Shown here in pieces: positions 15,905 through 24,918 of a DNA stretch of 64,000 nt. Made by a program: the position numbers and the translations under genes. The stretch's first letter is position 1; every line of letters begins with the position of its first letter. This DNA comes from Polyangiaceae bacterium (GTDB lineage Bacteria > Myxococcota_A > Polyangia > Polyangiales > Polyangiaceae), in contig JAICUB010000023.1 of assembly GCA_025936045.1 (NCBI GenBank), positions 46,109-110,108 of the forward strand, given 5' to 3'. The notes under the pieces are model-generated. The model searched no databases. It was given only the letters and a program-made list of their open reading frames with translations, and was not told the origin of the DNA.

Positions 15905-18493
15905 GTGCGCGAGACGCGCCAGGGGCGTTTCGTCTGCCACCTGCACCACGCGACGCGCGTCCATTACGATCTCCGCCTCCAGATCGGCGGCACCTTGAAG
16001 AGCTTCGCGGTCCCGAAGGGTCCGTCGCTCGATCCCGCGGTGAAGCACCTCGCGATGCTCACCGAGGATCACCCGCTCGAGTACCTCGACTTCGAGGCCG
16101 TCATCCCCGAGGGCAACTACGGCGCCGGCCCCATGATCGCGTGGGATCGCGGGCGCATCAGCTACCTCGAGACGACCGCGGAAGAGGGCCTCGTCAAAGG
16201 TAAGCTCGATTTCATCCTCACCGGCTTCAAGTTGAACGGCCGCTTCGCGCTGATCGAAACGGGGAGTCGCCAGGGCAAGGGCAGTAAAGAAGACGGCCGC
16301 CAGTGGCTCCTCGTCAAAAAGCAGGACGCCCACGCGGCCAAGCGCGACGTCATCGTCGAAGAGCCGCGCAGCATTTTGGGCGGCCTCACCATCGACGAGC
16401 TCGAACGCCGCGAGGAGCTCTCGGCCGCGCTCACCGAGGCCGCCGCGGACGCGGGCGCCGAACAGGCCGACGTCCAGGTCGAGACGATGACGCCGATGCT
16501 CTGCGCCACGGAAGGCGGTCGTCTCGACGATGCGGAGCGGCTTTACGAGCTCAAGCTCGACGGTGTCCGCATCGTCGCCGACAAGCATCGCGACGCTGTC
16601 GCGCTGCGCTATCGCAACGGCCGCTCCGGCACGGCCGCGTACCCCGAAATCGCGCGCGCCGTCGCCGCGCTCGCGCCCGATCGCGTCGTGCTCGACGGCG
16701 AAATCATCGCCTTCGACGAGGAAGGACGCCCGAGCTTCCACAAGCTCGGCTCGCGCATCCACGCCGAGCGTCCCCTCGACGTCCTGCGCGTCCAGGGCGA
16801 AGTGCCCGTCACCTACATCGTGTTCGACGTACTCGCGCTCGGCGACCGCGACCTCCGCGACGTGCCGCTCCGCGAACGCAAAGCGCTGCTCGCGCAAGTC
16901 GTTCAGGGCAAAGGCTTCATTCGCGCGCTCGACCACATCGAAGGCAACGGCGACGCGCTCTTCGCCTTCTGCACCGAACAACGCCTCGAAGGCGTCGTTT
17001 CGAAGCGCTTCGCGTCCGTTTATCGGCCCGGCCCTTCGCGCAGCGACGATTGGATCAAAATCAAATGCGATCGCGACGACGAGTTCGTCGTCATCGGTTG
17101 GATGGCGGGCAAGGGGAATCGGAAGACGCTCGGCGCGCTCTGTGTCGCGAGCTACGGCCCCGACGGCCTCGAGTATCGTGGTCGCGTCGGCAGCGGCCTC
17201 GACGACGCGAGCATCGTCGCGCTGTTACCGCGCCTCGCCGAGCTCGCGACCGATGAATTTCCGGGGATTGGGGGTATTCCCGCCGAAGCCAAGGATGCTC
17301 GCTGGGTCGAACCGAAGCTCGTCGTGAGCGTGCGTTTCCAAGGCTTCACGCCCGACGCGCACCTGCGTCACCCCGTGTTTCGCGGCGTTCGCAACGACAT
17401 CGAGCCGAGCGCCTGCGACGCCATGCCGCCCGGGGAAATGCTCGTCGCCGAAGAGCGCGCGAACGCGATGAACGGCGGCGGCACGGCGACGGCCGGCACG
17501 AACGCGACGCCCGGCAGTGCCGCGGCGGGCGGCTCGGACGCCGGCGAGCTCGACGCGTCCGACGCCGGCGGCGCGCGCCCGCACGCCTACACGCCGACGC
17601 GCGCGAAGCTCACGAATCGCGACAAAGTGTTCTGGCCGGACGAGGGTTACACGAAGGGCGACCTCATCGAGTACTACGCGGCGCTCGCTCCCGCGATGCT
17701 GCCGTTTCTCGCCGATCGCCCCGTCGTGATGGTGCGCTACCCCGACGGCATTCGCGGCAAGAATTTTTACCAGTGGAACGTCCCGCAGGGCACGCCCGAC
17801 TGGCTGCGCCGCACGATGCTGCGCGACTCGAGCGATCCCGACAAGCGCGAGAAGGTCGTGTTCCTCATCGACGACGTCGACGCGCTCGTCTACCTCGCGA
17901 ACCTCGGCACCATCCCGCTGCACGTCCTCGCGTGTCGCGAAGAAACGCGTGACGCCTGCGATTTCCTGACGGTCGACTTCGACATCGGCGATCGCCCCTT
18001 CGAGCACGCCGTCATCCTCACGCTCGCGCTCAAGGACGTCTTGGACGAGATCGGCCTCGTCGGTTATCCCAAAACCTCGGGCCAAAAAGGCTTGCACGTC
18101 CTCGTGCCGCTCGGCCCCGGCGTGCCGTTCGAAGCGGCCAAGCTGCTCTGCGAGCTCTTCGGGCAGCTCGTCGTCGCGCGCCACCCCAAGCTTTGCACGC
18201 TCGAACGCCGGGTCGACAAGCGCGGCGGCAAAGCGCTCGTCGACATCGGCCAGACCGGCCCCTCCCGCACCATCGTCGCTCCGTACTCCGTGCGCGCGTG
18301 GCCGGGCGCTACCGTCTCGACGCCGCTCTACTGGGAAGAAGTCCACGTCGCGCTCGATCCGAAGCGCTTCACCTTGCTGACGGTCCCCACGCGCCTGGTC
18401 GAGAGCGGCGACCCTCTGCTCGGCCTGCTCGATCGAACGCCCGACATGGCGCGCGCCGTGGCGAAGCTCGAAAAGCTCCATCGCTCGAGGTGA
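15905..18493 (+). CDS. ligD: Multifunctional DNA ligase LigD (phosphoesterase-ligase-polymerase)
   Basis: ATP-dependent ligase of Ku-dependent end joining with three domains. The 3'-phosphoesterase domain (about 1-135) has R-F-V-C-H-L-H-H-A-T-R-V-H-Y-D-L-R-L and E-D-H-P-L-E-Y. The adenylation/OB ligase (about 195-530) has motif I E-L-K-L-D-G-V-R, Lys near 217. The archaeo-eukaryotic primase-type polymerase (about 560-862) has D-F-D-I-G-D as its acidic pair and K-T-S-G-Q-K-G-L-H-V. Order PE-LIG-POL matches Pseudomonas LigD; an Ala/Gly linker separates LIG and POL. GTG 15905 is the first standard start, but the frame continues upstream with E-Y-R-K-K-R-D-P-L-K-T-N-E-P, which belongs to the phosphoesterase domain. 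The true start is probably earlier. Confidence 0.95.
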   Translation: MRETRQGRFVCHLHHATRVHYDLRLQIGGTLKSFAVPKGPSLDPAVKHLAMLTEDHPLEYLDFEAVIPEGNYGAGPMIAWDRGRISYLETTAEEGLVKGKLDFILTGFKLNGRFALIETGSRQGKGSKEDGRQWLLVKKQDAHAAKRDVIVEEPRSILGGLTIDELERREELSAALTEAAADAGAEQADVQVETMTPMLCATEGGRLDDAERLYELKLDGVRIVADKHRDAVALRYRNGRSGTAAYPEIARAVAALAPDRVVLDGEIIAFDEEGRPSFHKLGSRIHAERPLDVLRVQGEVPVTYIVFDVLALGDRDLRDVPLRERKALLAQVVQGKGFIRALDHIEGNGDALFAFCTEQRLEGVVSKRFASVYRPGPSRSDDWIKIKCDRDDEFVVIGWMAGKGNRKTLGALCVASYGPDGLEYRGRVGSGLDDASIVALLPRLAELATDEFPGIGGIPAEAKDARWVEPKLVVSVRFQGFTPDAHLRHPVFRGVRNDIEPSACDAMPPGEMLVAEERANAMNGGGTATAGTNATPGSAAAGGSDAGELDASDAGGARPHAYTPTRAKLTNRDKVFWPDEGYTKGDLIEYYAALAPAMLPFLADRPVVMVRYPDGIRGKNFYQWNVPQGTPDWLRRTMLRDSSDPDKREKVVFLIDDVDALVYLANLGTIPLHVLACREETRDACDFLTVDFDIGDRPFEHAVILTLALKDVLDEIGLVGYPKTSGQKGLHVLVPLGPGVPFEAAKLLCELFGQLVVARHPKLCTLERRVDKRGGKALVDIGQTGPSRTIVAPYSVRAWPGATVSTPLYWEEVHVALDPKRFTLLTVPTRLVESGDPLLGLLDRTPDMARAVAKLEKLHRSR

Positions 18494-18500
18494 GCCGGCG

Positions 18501-18518
18501 CCGCCGTCCGCGCGGCGG
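18501..18518. terminator. Hairpin between convergent ligD and tex
   Basis: Arms CCGCCG (18501-18506) and CGGCGG (18513-18518) with a 6-nt loop occupy most of the 29-bp gap between two convergent stop codons. The placement suits a bidirectional transcript end; no clear T-run is present. Confidence 0.4.
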
Positions 18519-18522
18519 TCGC

Positions 18523-20850
18523 TCAGTTTCGCGGCGGGCGACCCTTGTCGAGCAGCTTCGCGAACGGGTTGTTCGTGAACTTGCCGGCGGGCGCAGGCTT
18601 CGGCGCGGGCGCGGGGCGGCGTTCGTTGCGCGCGGGCGCGGCGTGCGGCTGCTTTTCGGCCGGTGGCGGCGAGCCGCCGCGGCGGGCACTGAGTGCGACG
18701 CGCCGCCGGTCGAGGTCGATTTCGAGCACGCGCACCTGAATGCGGTCGCCGACTTTCACGACTTCGTGCGGATCCGAGACGAAGCGGTCGGCGAGCTGCG
18801 AAATGTGCACGAGGCCGTCCTGGTGCACACCCACGTCGACGAAGGCTCCGAACGCCGTGATGTTCGTGACGACACCCTCGAGCTCCATGCCGGGTTTCAG
18901 ATCCGCGAGCTCCCGCACGTCGTCGCGAAATTTCGGGGGCTCGAAGCTTTTGCGAGGATCGCGCCCGGGTTTGTCGAGCTCGTTCAGGATGTCCTTCAGC
19001 GTGAACTCGCCCACGTCGCCGCTCTGGTAGCGTGAGAGGTCGATGCGGCGTAGGAGCGCGGCGTTGCCGATCACGGAGGCGAGCGGCACGTCGAGGTCGG
19101 CTGCCATCTTCTCGACCAGGGCGTAGCGCTCGGGGTGGACCGCGCTCGCGTCGAGCGGATGCCGGCCGTCGCGTACCCTGAGAAAGCCCGCCGCCTGCTC
19201 GAACGTCCGCGGTCCGAGCCCGCTCACCTCGAGCAGCGCCTGCCGTGACTTGAACGGCCCGTTTTCGTTGCGATGCTGGACCACGCGTTTCGCGAGCGTG
19301 AGCCCGATGCCCGCCACGCGCGAGAGCAGCCAGGCGCTCGCCGTGTTGAGCTCGACGCCCACGCTGTTGACGCAGCTTTCGACGACTTCGTCGAGCTTCT
19401 GGCCGAGCGCCACCTGGGACACGTCGTGCTGGTATTGGCCGACGCCGATGCTCTTCGGATCCACCTTCACGAGCTCCGCCAGCGGATCCTGCAAACGCCG
19501 CGCGATGCTGACCGCCCCGCGTACCGTGAGGTCGAGGTCGGGAAATTCGTCGCGCGCGACGTCGCTCGCCGAGTAGACGCTCGCGCCGGCTTCGTTCACC
19601 GACACGCAGAACGTTTCCGTCAAACCCTCCGAGGCAAGGAGCTCGCGCACGAACGCCTCCGTTTCGCGGCCGTGCGTGCCGTTCCCCACGGCGATCGCGC
19701 GCGGCGTGTATTTCCGGCAGATGCCGCGCAAGCTCTCGCGCGCTTTGCCGAGCGCGCCGTCGCCTTGCACGAGGTAAATCGTTTCGTGCGCGACGAGCTT
19801 GCCCGTCTCGTCGACGACCGCGCATTTGCAGCCCGTGCGCTGCCCCGGATCGATGCCGAGCACCGCCTTTCCGCCGAGGGGCGCCGAAAGCAAGAGCTCG
19901 CGCAGATTCTGGGCAAAAACGCGGATCGCTTCCAGGTCCGACCGCAGCTTGAGCTCGATGCGCACGTCCACGGTCACGCTCGGCGCGACGATGCGGTCGA
20001 CCGCGTCCACGACGACTTTTTCGAGCTCGGCTCGGTACGGCGAGCTCGGGCGAATAGGGATGCGTGAAGCCGCGAACGGGAAGTGCGGCTCGAGCTCGAG
20101 CCCGAGCGCCGACTTCAACACGCCTTCGTCCTCGCCGCGCCGGATCGCGAGAAAGCGATGCGAGGGCAGCTTGGCGAGCGGCTCGGCGAAGTCCGCGTAC
20201 ATGTCGAACTTCGTGGTCTTCTCGGCGTGCTCCTTGCGCTTCTTCACTTCGATCACGCCGTTCGTCAGGTACGCCTGCCGCACGCGCTGGCGCAGCTCCG
20301 CGTCCTCCGCGAGCCGCTCCGCGCAAATGTCGCGCGCCCCGGCGAGCGCCGCGGCGACGTCCGGCACCTCCTTCGCCGCGTCGACGAAGCTCGCGGCGAG
20401 CGCTTCGGCCGCGACGCCGCCCGTTTGAGCCCAGAGCGACTCCGCCAAAGGCCCGAGTCCGCGCTCGAGCGCGATCACGGCGCGGGTCCGCCGCTTCGGC
20501 TTGAACGGTAAGTAAAGGTCCTCGAGCTCCGCCTTGGTCACGGCGGCGCGAAGCTTCGCGGCGAGCTCGGGCGTGAGCTTGCCTTGCTTTTCGATCTCTG
20601 CGAGCACGCTCGAGCGGCGGGCCTCGAGCTCCGTCACGTATTCGAACCGCTCGCCGATGGCGCGGATTTGCACCTCGTCGAGGTTGCCGGTCGCTTCTTT
20701 GCGGTAGCGCGCGATGAACGGCACCGTTGCGCCCTCGGCCATCAGCTTGATCACCGCCGCCACACCCGCGGCGGGCAACTTGAGCTCGGCCACGAGTAGG
20801 GGCAACGGATCGAACTCGCGTTGGCTCGTCGGAGTCTCGGTGTGCTTCAT
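18523..20850 (-). CDS. tex: Tex-family RNA-binding transcription accessory protein
   Basis: A 775-residue S1-domain protein. ATG 20850 (M-K-H-T-E-T-P) is chosen because it overlaps the stop of the upstream ABC-F gene as ATGA and precedes the Tex N-terminal helix region (V-P-F-I-A-R-Y-R-K-E-A-T-G). Next comes the YqgF/RNase H-like part (V-L-G-I-D-P-G-Q-R-T-G-C-K) and helix-hairpin-helix segments (S-R-Q-A-L-L-E-V-S-G-L-G). The S1 domain is at about 645-720 (G-V-V-T-N-I-T-A-F-G-A-F-V-D-V-G). A Pro/Ala/Lys tail follows. Tex proteins bind RNA and influence transcription or RNA quality. Coupling to an ABC-F factor suggests a joint translation/RNA stress function. Confidence 0.93.
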   Translation of the reverse strand: MKHTETPTSQREFDPLPLLVAELKLPAAGVAAVIKLMAEGATVPFIARYRKEATGNLDEVQIRAIGERFEYVTELEARRSSVLAEIEKQGKLTPELAAKLRAAVTKAELEDLYLPFKPKRRTRAVIALERGLGPLAESLWAQTGGVAAEALAASFVDAAKEVPDVAAALAGARDICAERLAEDAELRQRVRQAYLTNGVIEVKKRKEHAEKTTKFDMYADFAEPLAKLPSHRFLAIRRGEDEGVLKSALGLELEPHFPFAASRIPIRPSSPYRAELEKVVVDAVDRIVAPSVTVDVRIELKLRSDLEAIRVFAQNLRELLLSAPLGGKAVLGIDPGQRTGCKCAVVDETGKLVAHETIYLVQGDGALGKARESLRGICRKYTPRAIAVGNGTHGRETEAFVRELLASEGLTETFCVSVNEAGASVYSASDVARDEFPDLDLTVRGAVSIARRLQDPLAELVKVDPKSIGVGQYQHDVSQVALGQKLDEVVESCVNSVGVELNTASAWLLSRVAGIGLTLAKRVVQHRNENGPFKSRQALLEVSGLGPRTFEQAAGFLRVRDGRHPLDASAVHPERYALVEKMAADLDVPLASVIGNAALLRRIDLSRYQSGDVGEFTLKDILNELDKPGRDPRKSFEPPKFRDDVRELADLKPGMELEGVVTNITAFGAFVDVGVHQDGLVHISQLADRFVSDPHEVVKVGDRIQVRVLEIDLDRRRVALSARRGGSPPPAEKQPHAAPARNERRPAPAPKPAPAGKFTNNPFAKLLDKGRPPRN

Positions 20851-22778
20851 GCTGCTCCCGTCGTCATGCCTGCCAGCTCGGTCTCGAGCGCTTCCCATTC
20901 GGCGAGCAACGCCTCGATGCGGGGCGCGAGCGCGCGCTCTTCCTCTTCTAGCGCGGCGATCCGGTCCTTCGGCGTTTGCTCGAAGAAGCCGGGTTCGCAA
21001 AACTGCGCTTGAATTTGAGCTTTGCGCCGCTCCGCGGCTTCGACGGCGGCGAACGCCTGGTCCCGCAAGAGCGGGAGCTGCTTGAGGCGATTGGCCCGCC
21101 GCTTGTTCTCTTCCCACGACGGCGCCTTGGCGCCGCCCAGCGCCGTGGCGGCCCGTTCCTTCTTGGCGCACAGCACGACGGCGTCGGCGTCGAGGTGGTC
21201 GTCACCGGAGCGAGCGAGGTAGTCCGCGTAGCTCCCCGGGAAGTCGCGAAAGCCCCCGCGTTGCACTTCGAGAATACGCGTCGCGAGAGCCGACACGAAC
21301 GCCCGATCGTGCGAAACGAAGACGAGCGTCCCCTCGAACGCCGCGAGCGCCTCGACGAGCGCGTGAATCGCTTCCAGATCGAGGTGGTTCGTCGGCTCGT
21401 CGAGCACGAGCACGTTCGGCCGCTGCACCATGATGCGGCAGAAGACGAGCCGTGCCGCTTCGCCGCCCGAGAGCGCCGAAATCGGCTTGTGCACGTCTTC
21501 CCCCGAGAAGAGCGCGCGCCCGAGGTGTCCGCGCACGACACTCGGCCCTTCGAGCGGCAGCGCCGCGTCGATCACCTCGAGCGGAGTCGCGTCGGGTCGA
21601 TCGAGTAGCTCGTGATGATCCTGCGCAAAGTAGCCGACGTGCGTTTCGTAACCCCACGTCACGCGGCCCGCGTCGGCCGCGAGCGCGCCCGTCGCGATTT
21701 TGAGCAGCGTCGATTTACCGAGCCCGTTCGGCCCGATCACGGCGACGCGTTCGCCGCGCCGCACGGTCAAGGAGACACCCTCGAGTACGGGTTTCTCCCC
21801 GTACGCTTTCGAAATTCCTGCGAGCTCCAGCACATCCCGCCCGCTCGGCCGCGCCGCGACGAAGCGAAATAGCGGGCTGCGCCGGTTCGTTTGCTCGAGC
21901 TCTTCCACCTCGATGCGCTCGATTTGCTTGAGCCGGCTTTGCGCCTGGCGCGCCTTGGTCGCCTTCGCTCCGAAGCGCTCCACCCAGGCGCGCTTTTCGG
22001 CGATGGTTGCTTCGGCGCGCGCTACCTCCGCTTCCTTCTGCGCTCGCGTTTCGGCCTTTTGGCGCGCGAACGCCCGGTAGTTCCCCGGGTAGAGCGTGAC
22101 GGTGCCGTAGTCGACGTCGAGAATGTGGGTGGCGACTTGGTTCAAGAACTGCTCGTCGTGGGAGATCACGACGGCGGTCCCGGAGTAGGCCGCGAGGAAC
22201 TGCTCGAGCCAGCGGATCGAAAGGATGTCGAGGTGGTTCGTCGGCTCGTCGAGCAAGACGACGTCCGGACCGCCGATGAGCACCTGGGCGAGCAGCACGC
22301 GCAGCTTGAAGCCGCCGGACAGCGTGGCGAGCGGCAGCGCGTGCTGCGGAACGGGAATGCCGAGGCCCTCGAGGATGGAGCTCGCGCGCGCCTCGAGCGT
22401 GTAACCGTCGTGCGCGGCGATGCGATCCTCGAGCTCGAGGAGCCGCTCCGCGTCGGGCGTCGCCGCCTCGGCGAGGAGCGCTTGCTCGGCGCGTGCGCTC
22501 GTGACGATCTCGTCGCCGGCCGTCGCCACGGCGAGGATCGGCTGCGCGTCGTCGAGAAAGCGATCCTGGCGCAGGACGCCCATACGAACCTGCTTGGGCA
22601 CCGTGACGCTGCCGTTGCTCGCGGGCTCGTCTCCCGCCAGGATCTTGAGCAGCGTGGTCTTGCCCGAGCCGTTGGCGCCGACGAGGCCGTAGCGTTCGCC
22701 CGGCGACAGCTTCAGCGACACGCCTTCGAAGAGCGTGCGGGCGCCGAAGGATTTGGCGAGATTGATCAGGCCGAGCAT
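20847..22778 (-). CDS. ABC-F family ATP-binding protein
   Basis: Soluble twin-ATPase of 643 residues with no membrane domain; ABC-F proteins act on the ribosome E-site or in antibiotic protection. ATG 22778 (M-L-G-L-I-N-L-A-K-S-F-G) is the family's usual beginning. First cassette: Walker A G-A-N-G-S-G-K-T, signature L-S-G-G-F, Walker B L-L-D-E-P-T-N-H-L-D. Second: G-P-N-G-L-G-K-S, L-S-G-G-E, L-V-L-D-E-P-T-N-H-L-D. The charged P-site-tRNA-interaction linker (R-A-E-A-T-I-A-E-K-R-A-W) lies between them. A C-terminal Glu/Leu/Ala coiled coil suggests a Uup/YheS-like member. The last codons overlap the tex start by 4 bp. Confidence 0.93.
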   Translation of the reverse strand: MLGLINLAKSFGARTLFEGVSLKLSPGERYGLVGANGSGKTTLLKILAGDEPASNGSVTVPKQVRMGVLRQDRFLDDAQPILAVATAGDEIVTSARAEQALLAEAATPDAERLLELEDRIAAHDGYTLEARASSILEGLGIPVPQHALPLATLSGGFKLRVLLAQVLIGGPDVVLLDEPTNHLDILSIRWLEQFLAAYSGTAVVISHDEQFLNQVATHILDVDYGTVTLYPGNYRAFARQKAETRAQKEAEVARAEATIAEKRAWVERFGAKATKARQAQSRLKQIERIEVEELEQTNRRSPLFRFVAARPSGRDVLELAGISKAYGEKPVLEGVSLTVRRGERVAVIGPNGLGKSTLLKIATGALAADAGRVTWGYETHVGYFAQDHHELLDRPDATPLEVIDAALPLEGPSVVRGHLGRALFSGEDVHKPISALSGGEAARLVFCRIMVQRPNVLVLDEPTNHLDLEAIHALVEALAAFEGTLVFVSHDRAFVSALATRILEVQRGGFRDFPGSYADYLARSGDDHLDADAVVLCAKKERAATALGGAKAPSWEENKRRANRLKQLPLLRDQAFAAVEAAERRKAQIQAQFCEPGFFEQTPKDRIAALEEEERALAPRIEALLAEWEALETELAGMTTGAA

Positions 22779-22831
22779 CGCGGAGGCGGCGTCATAGCAT
22801 CGCGCGAAACGGAAGCGACCGGCAGCCGTGT

Positions 22832-24391
22832 TCAGGCGTGCCCGAGCCCGTGGGCGCCGAGGTAGCGCTCGAGCGCGTCCGAGCGCTGCTCGGGATCGAC
22901 GAAGCCGAGATGCCCGTCGGGACGCACGAGGTAGCTCGCGTCCCGAACGAAGCCCGTGTGTTCGGCCGCCGTGCTCCAGGCGAAGACGTGGAGCGGCAGG
23001 CCGCGACGCGCGCACGCCGCCGCGAAATCGGCCGAGGCGGCGCCGTACACGTGGACCTGCCACGCGCGGGACGTGAGCGGCTCGAAGTTGTCCGGGCCGG
23101 CAGCGCCTCGCAGCCAGGGCAGGCGATCCCCGGCGCGCAGGGCACCGGCGCGGCCCTCGCTCACGCCGCTCTGGCGATACTCGATGGCCGTTTGCGAGAT
23201 GGTGCGAAACAGAAAGCGACGCGCCACGGCGGTGCGGGCCGCCGCGGCCACGACGGCCGGCACGATGTCGACGCGAACGCGCGCCGCGAGCGGCCCGCTC
23301 CGTGTCGCCACCTGAAAGACGCGATCCGTCGTCGCGACGAGTCGCCGCGCGAAGGCCATGCGCTCCGGCTCGTAGCTGTCGAGCAGGTTCGCGCGCGCTC
23401 GGCCGTGCAGTACGTTGGCGAGCTTCCAAGCGAGGTTCACGGCGTCGCCGATGCCCGTATTCATGCCTTGTCCGCCGACGGGGCTGTGCACGTGCGCGGC
23501 GTCGCCGAGCAAGAACACGCGCCCGCGCCGAAATTGCGGCGCCACGCGGTGATGGACGCGATAAGTCGAAAACCAATGCACTCGATCGACGCGGAGGCCG
23601 AGGCGCTGGATGAGGTCCTGACTCACCGCGTCCCAGCCGAGGTCCTTCTCGGCGCTCGTCGCGGAGTCTCGCACGCTGCCGATCAAGCGAGCGCGACCCG
23701 GGGCAGCGAGCGGAAAAAGCGCCATGATGTCGGCTTCGTCGAGCGACACGTGAAGCTCACGGTTCATGAGCGGGCCGCTCGCCTCGACGTCCGCCACGTA
23801 GAACAAGTGCTCGTACGTGCCGCCCGCGAAGTCGACGCCGAGCGCTAGCCGCACCGTGGAGTGCGCGCCGTCACAGCCCGCCAGGAACGCCGCTTCGAGC
23901 CGTGAGCCCGCCACGCGCGCGACGACGTGCTCGCCGAGGTCCTCGCAATGCTCGAGCTCCGTGTTGCGCTCGACCTTCACGCCGAGCGCGGCAAGCTTGG
24001 AAATGAGCATCCGCTCGTGCTCGTCCTGCGGGTAGATCAACGCGAACGGAAAGGGGCTCTTGCCTTCGCCGAGGCGCCCGAAATCGACGTGCGCGCGCCT
24101 CTTTTCGCCGGCCCACAAGTTCACCGAGCGAAACTCGAGCCCCGCCGCGACGACTTCCTCGGCGAGCCCGAGCTGGCGATAGAACTCGAGCGTCCGCGCT
24201 TGAACGACGACGGCTCGCGAGGTGGTGCCGGGCTCGGCGCTCTTGTCGATGACGCGGACGGCAACGCCCGCCCGCGCGAGCCAGAGGGCGAGCACGAGCC
24301 CGGTCGGTCCGGCGCCCACGACGAGCACATCCGTGTCCATCGCCGGGAGTGTACGCGCCGAGGACGCTGCACGGCCGGCGCTTTTGGCCAC
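22832..24391 (-). CDS. FAD-dependent aromatic-ring monooxygenase (PheA/TfdB-like)
   Basis: A 519-residue flavoprotein hydroxylase. Its dinucleotide fold has V-V-G-A-G-P-T-G-L at 24-32, the D-G motif A-G-C-D-G-A-H-S near 175, and the second FAD motif G-D-A-A-H-V-H-S-P-V-G-G-Q-G-M-N-T-G near 300. These enzymes use NAD(P)H and O2 to hydroxylate phenols or polyketide-type aromatics. The C-terminal about 110 residues resemble the thioredoxin-like domain of the family. GTG 24391 has TGAGGTGA 8 nt upstream; ATG 24340 (M-D-T-D-V-L-V-V) is the alternative and fits family N-termini better. No pathway genes are adjacent, so the substrate is unknown. Confidence 0.9.
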   Translation of the reverse strand: MAKSAGRAASSARTLPAMDTDVLVVGAGPTGLVLALWLARAGVAVRVIDKSAEPGTTSRAVVVQARTLEFYRQLGLAEEVVAAGLEFRSVNLWAGEKRRAHVDFGRLGEGKSPFPFALIYPQDEHERMLISKLAALGVKVERNTELEHCEDLGEHVVARVAGSRLEAAFLAGCDGAHSTVRLALGVDFAGGTYEHLFYVADVEASGPLMNRELHVSLDEADIMALFPLAAPGRARLIGSVRDSATSAEKDLGWDAVSQDLIQRLGLRVDRVHWFSTYRVHHRVAPQFRRGRVFLLGDAAHVHSPVGGQGMNTGIGDAVNLAWKLANVLHGRARANLLDSYEPERMAFARRLVATTDRVFQVATRSGPLAARVRVDIVPAVVAAAARTAVARRFLFRTISQTAIEYRQSGVSEGRAGALRAGDRLPWLRGAAGPDNFEPLTSRAWQVHVYGAASADFAAACARRGLPLHVFAWSTAAEHTGFVRDASYLVRPDGHLGFVDPEQRSDALERYLGAHGLGHA

Positions 24392-24402
24392 GCAACGTCA
24401 CC

Positions 24403-24918
24403 TCAGTGCGGCACGAGTGCCCGCAAGCCGCGCCGGATCACCTCGGTCTCCGAAACGTCGAGCGTCTCCTTCAAGCGCTGGAGCAGGCGCTGATCTTCCG
24501 GCGTGAGACGAAAGGACTTGAGGAGGGACGGCACCTTCCCCTTGCGTCCTACGCGGGACAGCCAACGGTGAACGGTCGTGCCCGATATACCCCTGAAGTC
24601 GCTCGGGATCCGATCGCGCCGTAGCTCGGACACGACGGCGGCCAAATCGCCCGGCAATGGCTGTTCGGCCGCGAAGAGCGCGGGACATTTCACCAACAGC
24701 GCCGGCAGGAGCTCGACAATGCGCGGTTCGACTTCGCCTGCCCAGAGGGCGTCAGCGACTGCGAGGGGCTCTCGGTTCGGCTCTACGGCGTAGTTTGCGA
24801 CGAGCAGGCCGGCGTGGACCAGCCGGCCGACGACGGAAATGAAGCGCGGATCCCGCTTCCGTCGCCGCAAAATCGCGTTGCGGGCGCGAGCCCGTTTCCT
24901 CAGTTCTTCGACGTTCAT
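24403..24918 (-). CDS. Partner protein of a two-gene unit, C-terminal DNA-binding-like region
   Basis: A 171-residue protein whose ATG (24918) overlaps the stop of the preceding gene (ATGA). The Arg/Lys-rich N-terminus (R-K-R-A-R-A-R-N-A-I-L-R-R-R-K-R-D) is followed by a helical middle. The last 35 residues (T-P-E-D-Q-R-L-L-Q-R-L-K-E-T-L-D-V-S-E-T-E-V-I-R-R-G-L) look like a ribbon-helix-helix or short helical DNA-binding tail. I do not recognise a family. Strict coupling, size and basic character fit an antitoxin or regulator paired with the nucleotidyltransferase-like protein upstream, which is an inference only. Confidence 0.65.
   Translation of the reverse strand: MNVEELRKRARARNAILRRRKRDPRFISVVGRLVHAGLLVANYAVEPNREPLAVADALWAGEVEPRIVELLPALLVKCPALFAAEQPLPGDLAAVVSELRRDRIPSDFRGISGTTVHRWLSRVGRKGKVPSLLKSFRLTPEDQRLLQRLKETLDVSETEVIRRGLRALVPH

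Noticed and set aside
17225..20326. 1033-codon minus-strand frame
   Set aside because: It overlaps ligD and tex in other frames; no domain is seen, and the composition is Arg/Ala/Glu-biased.
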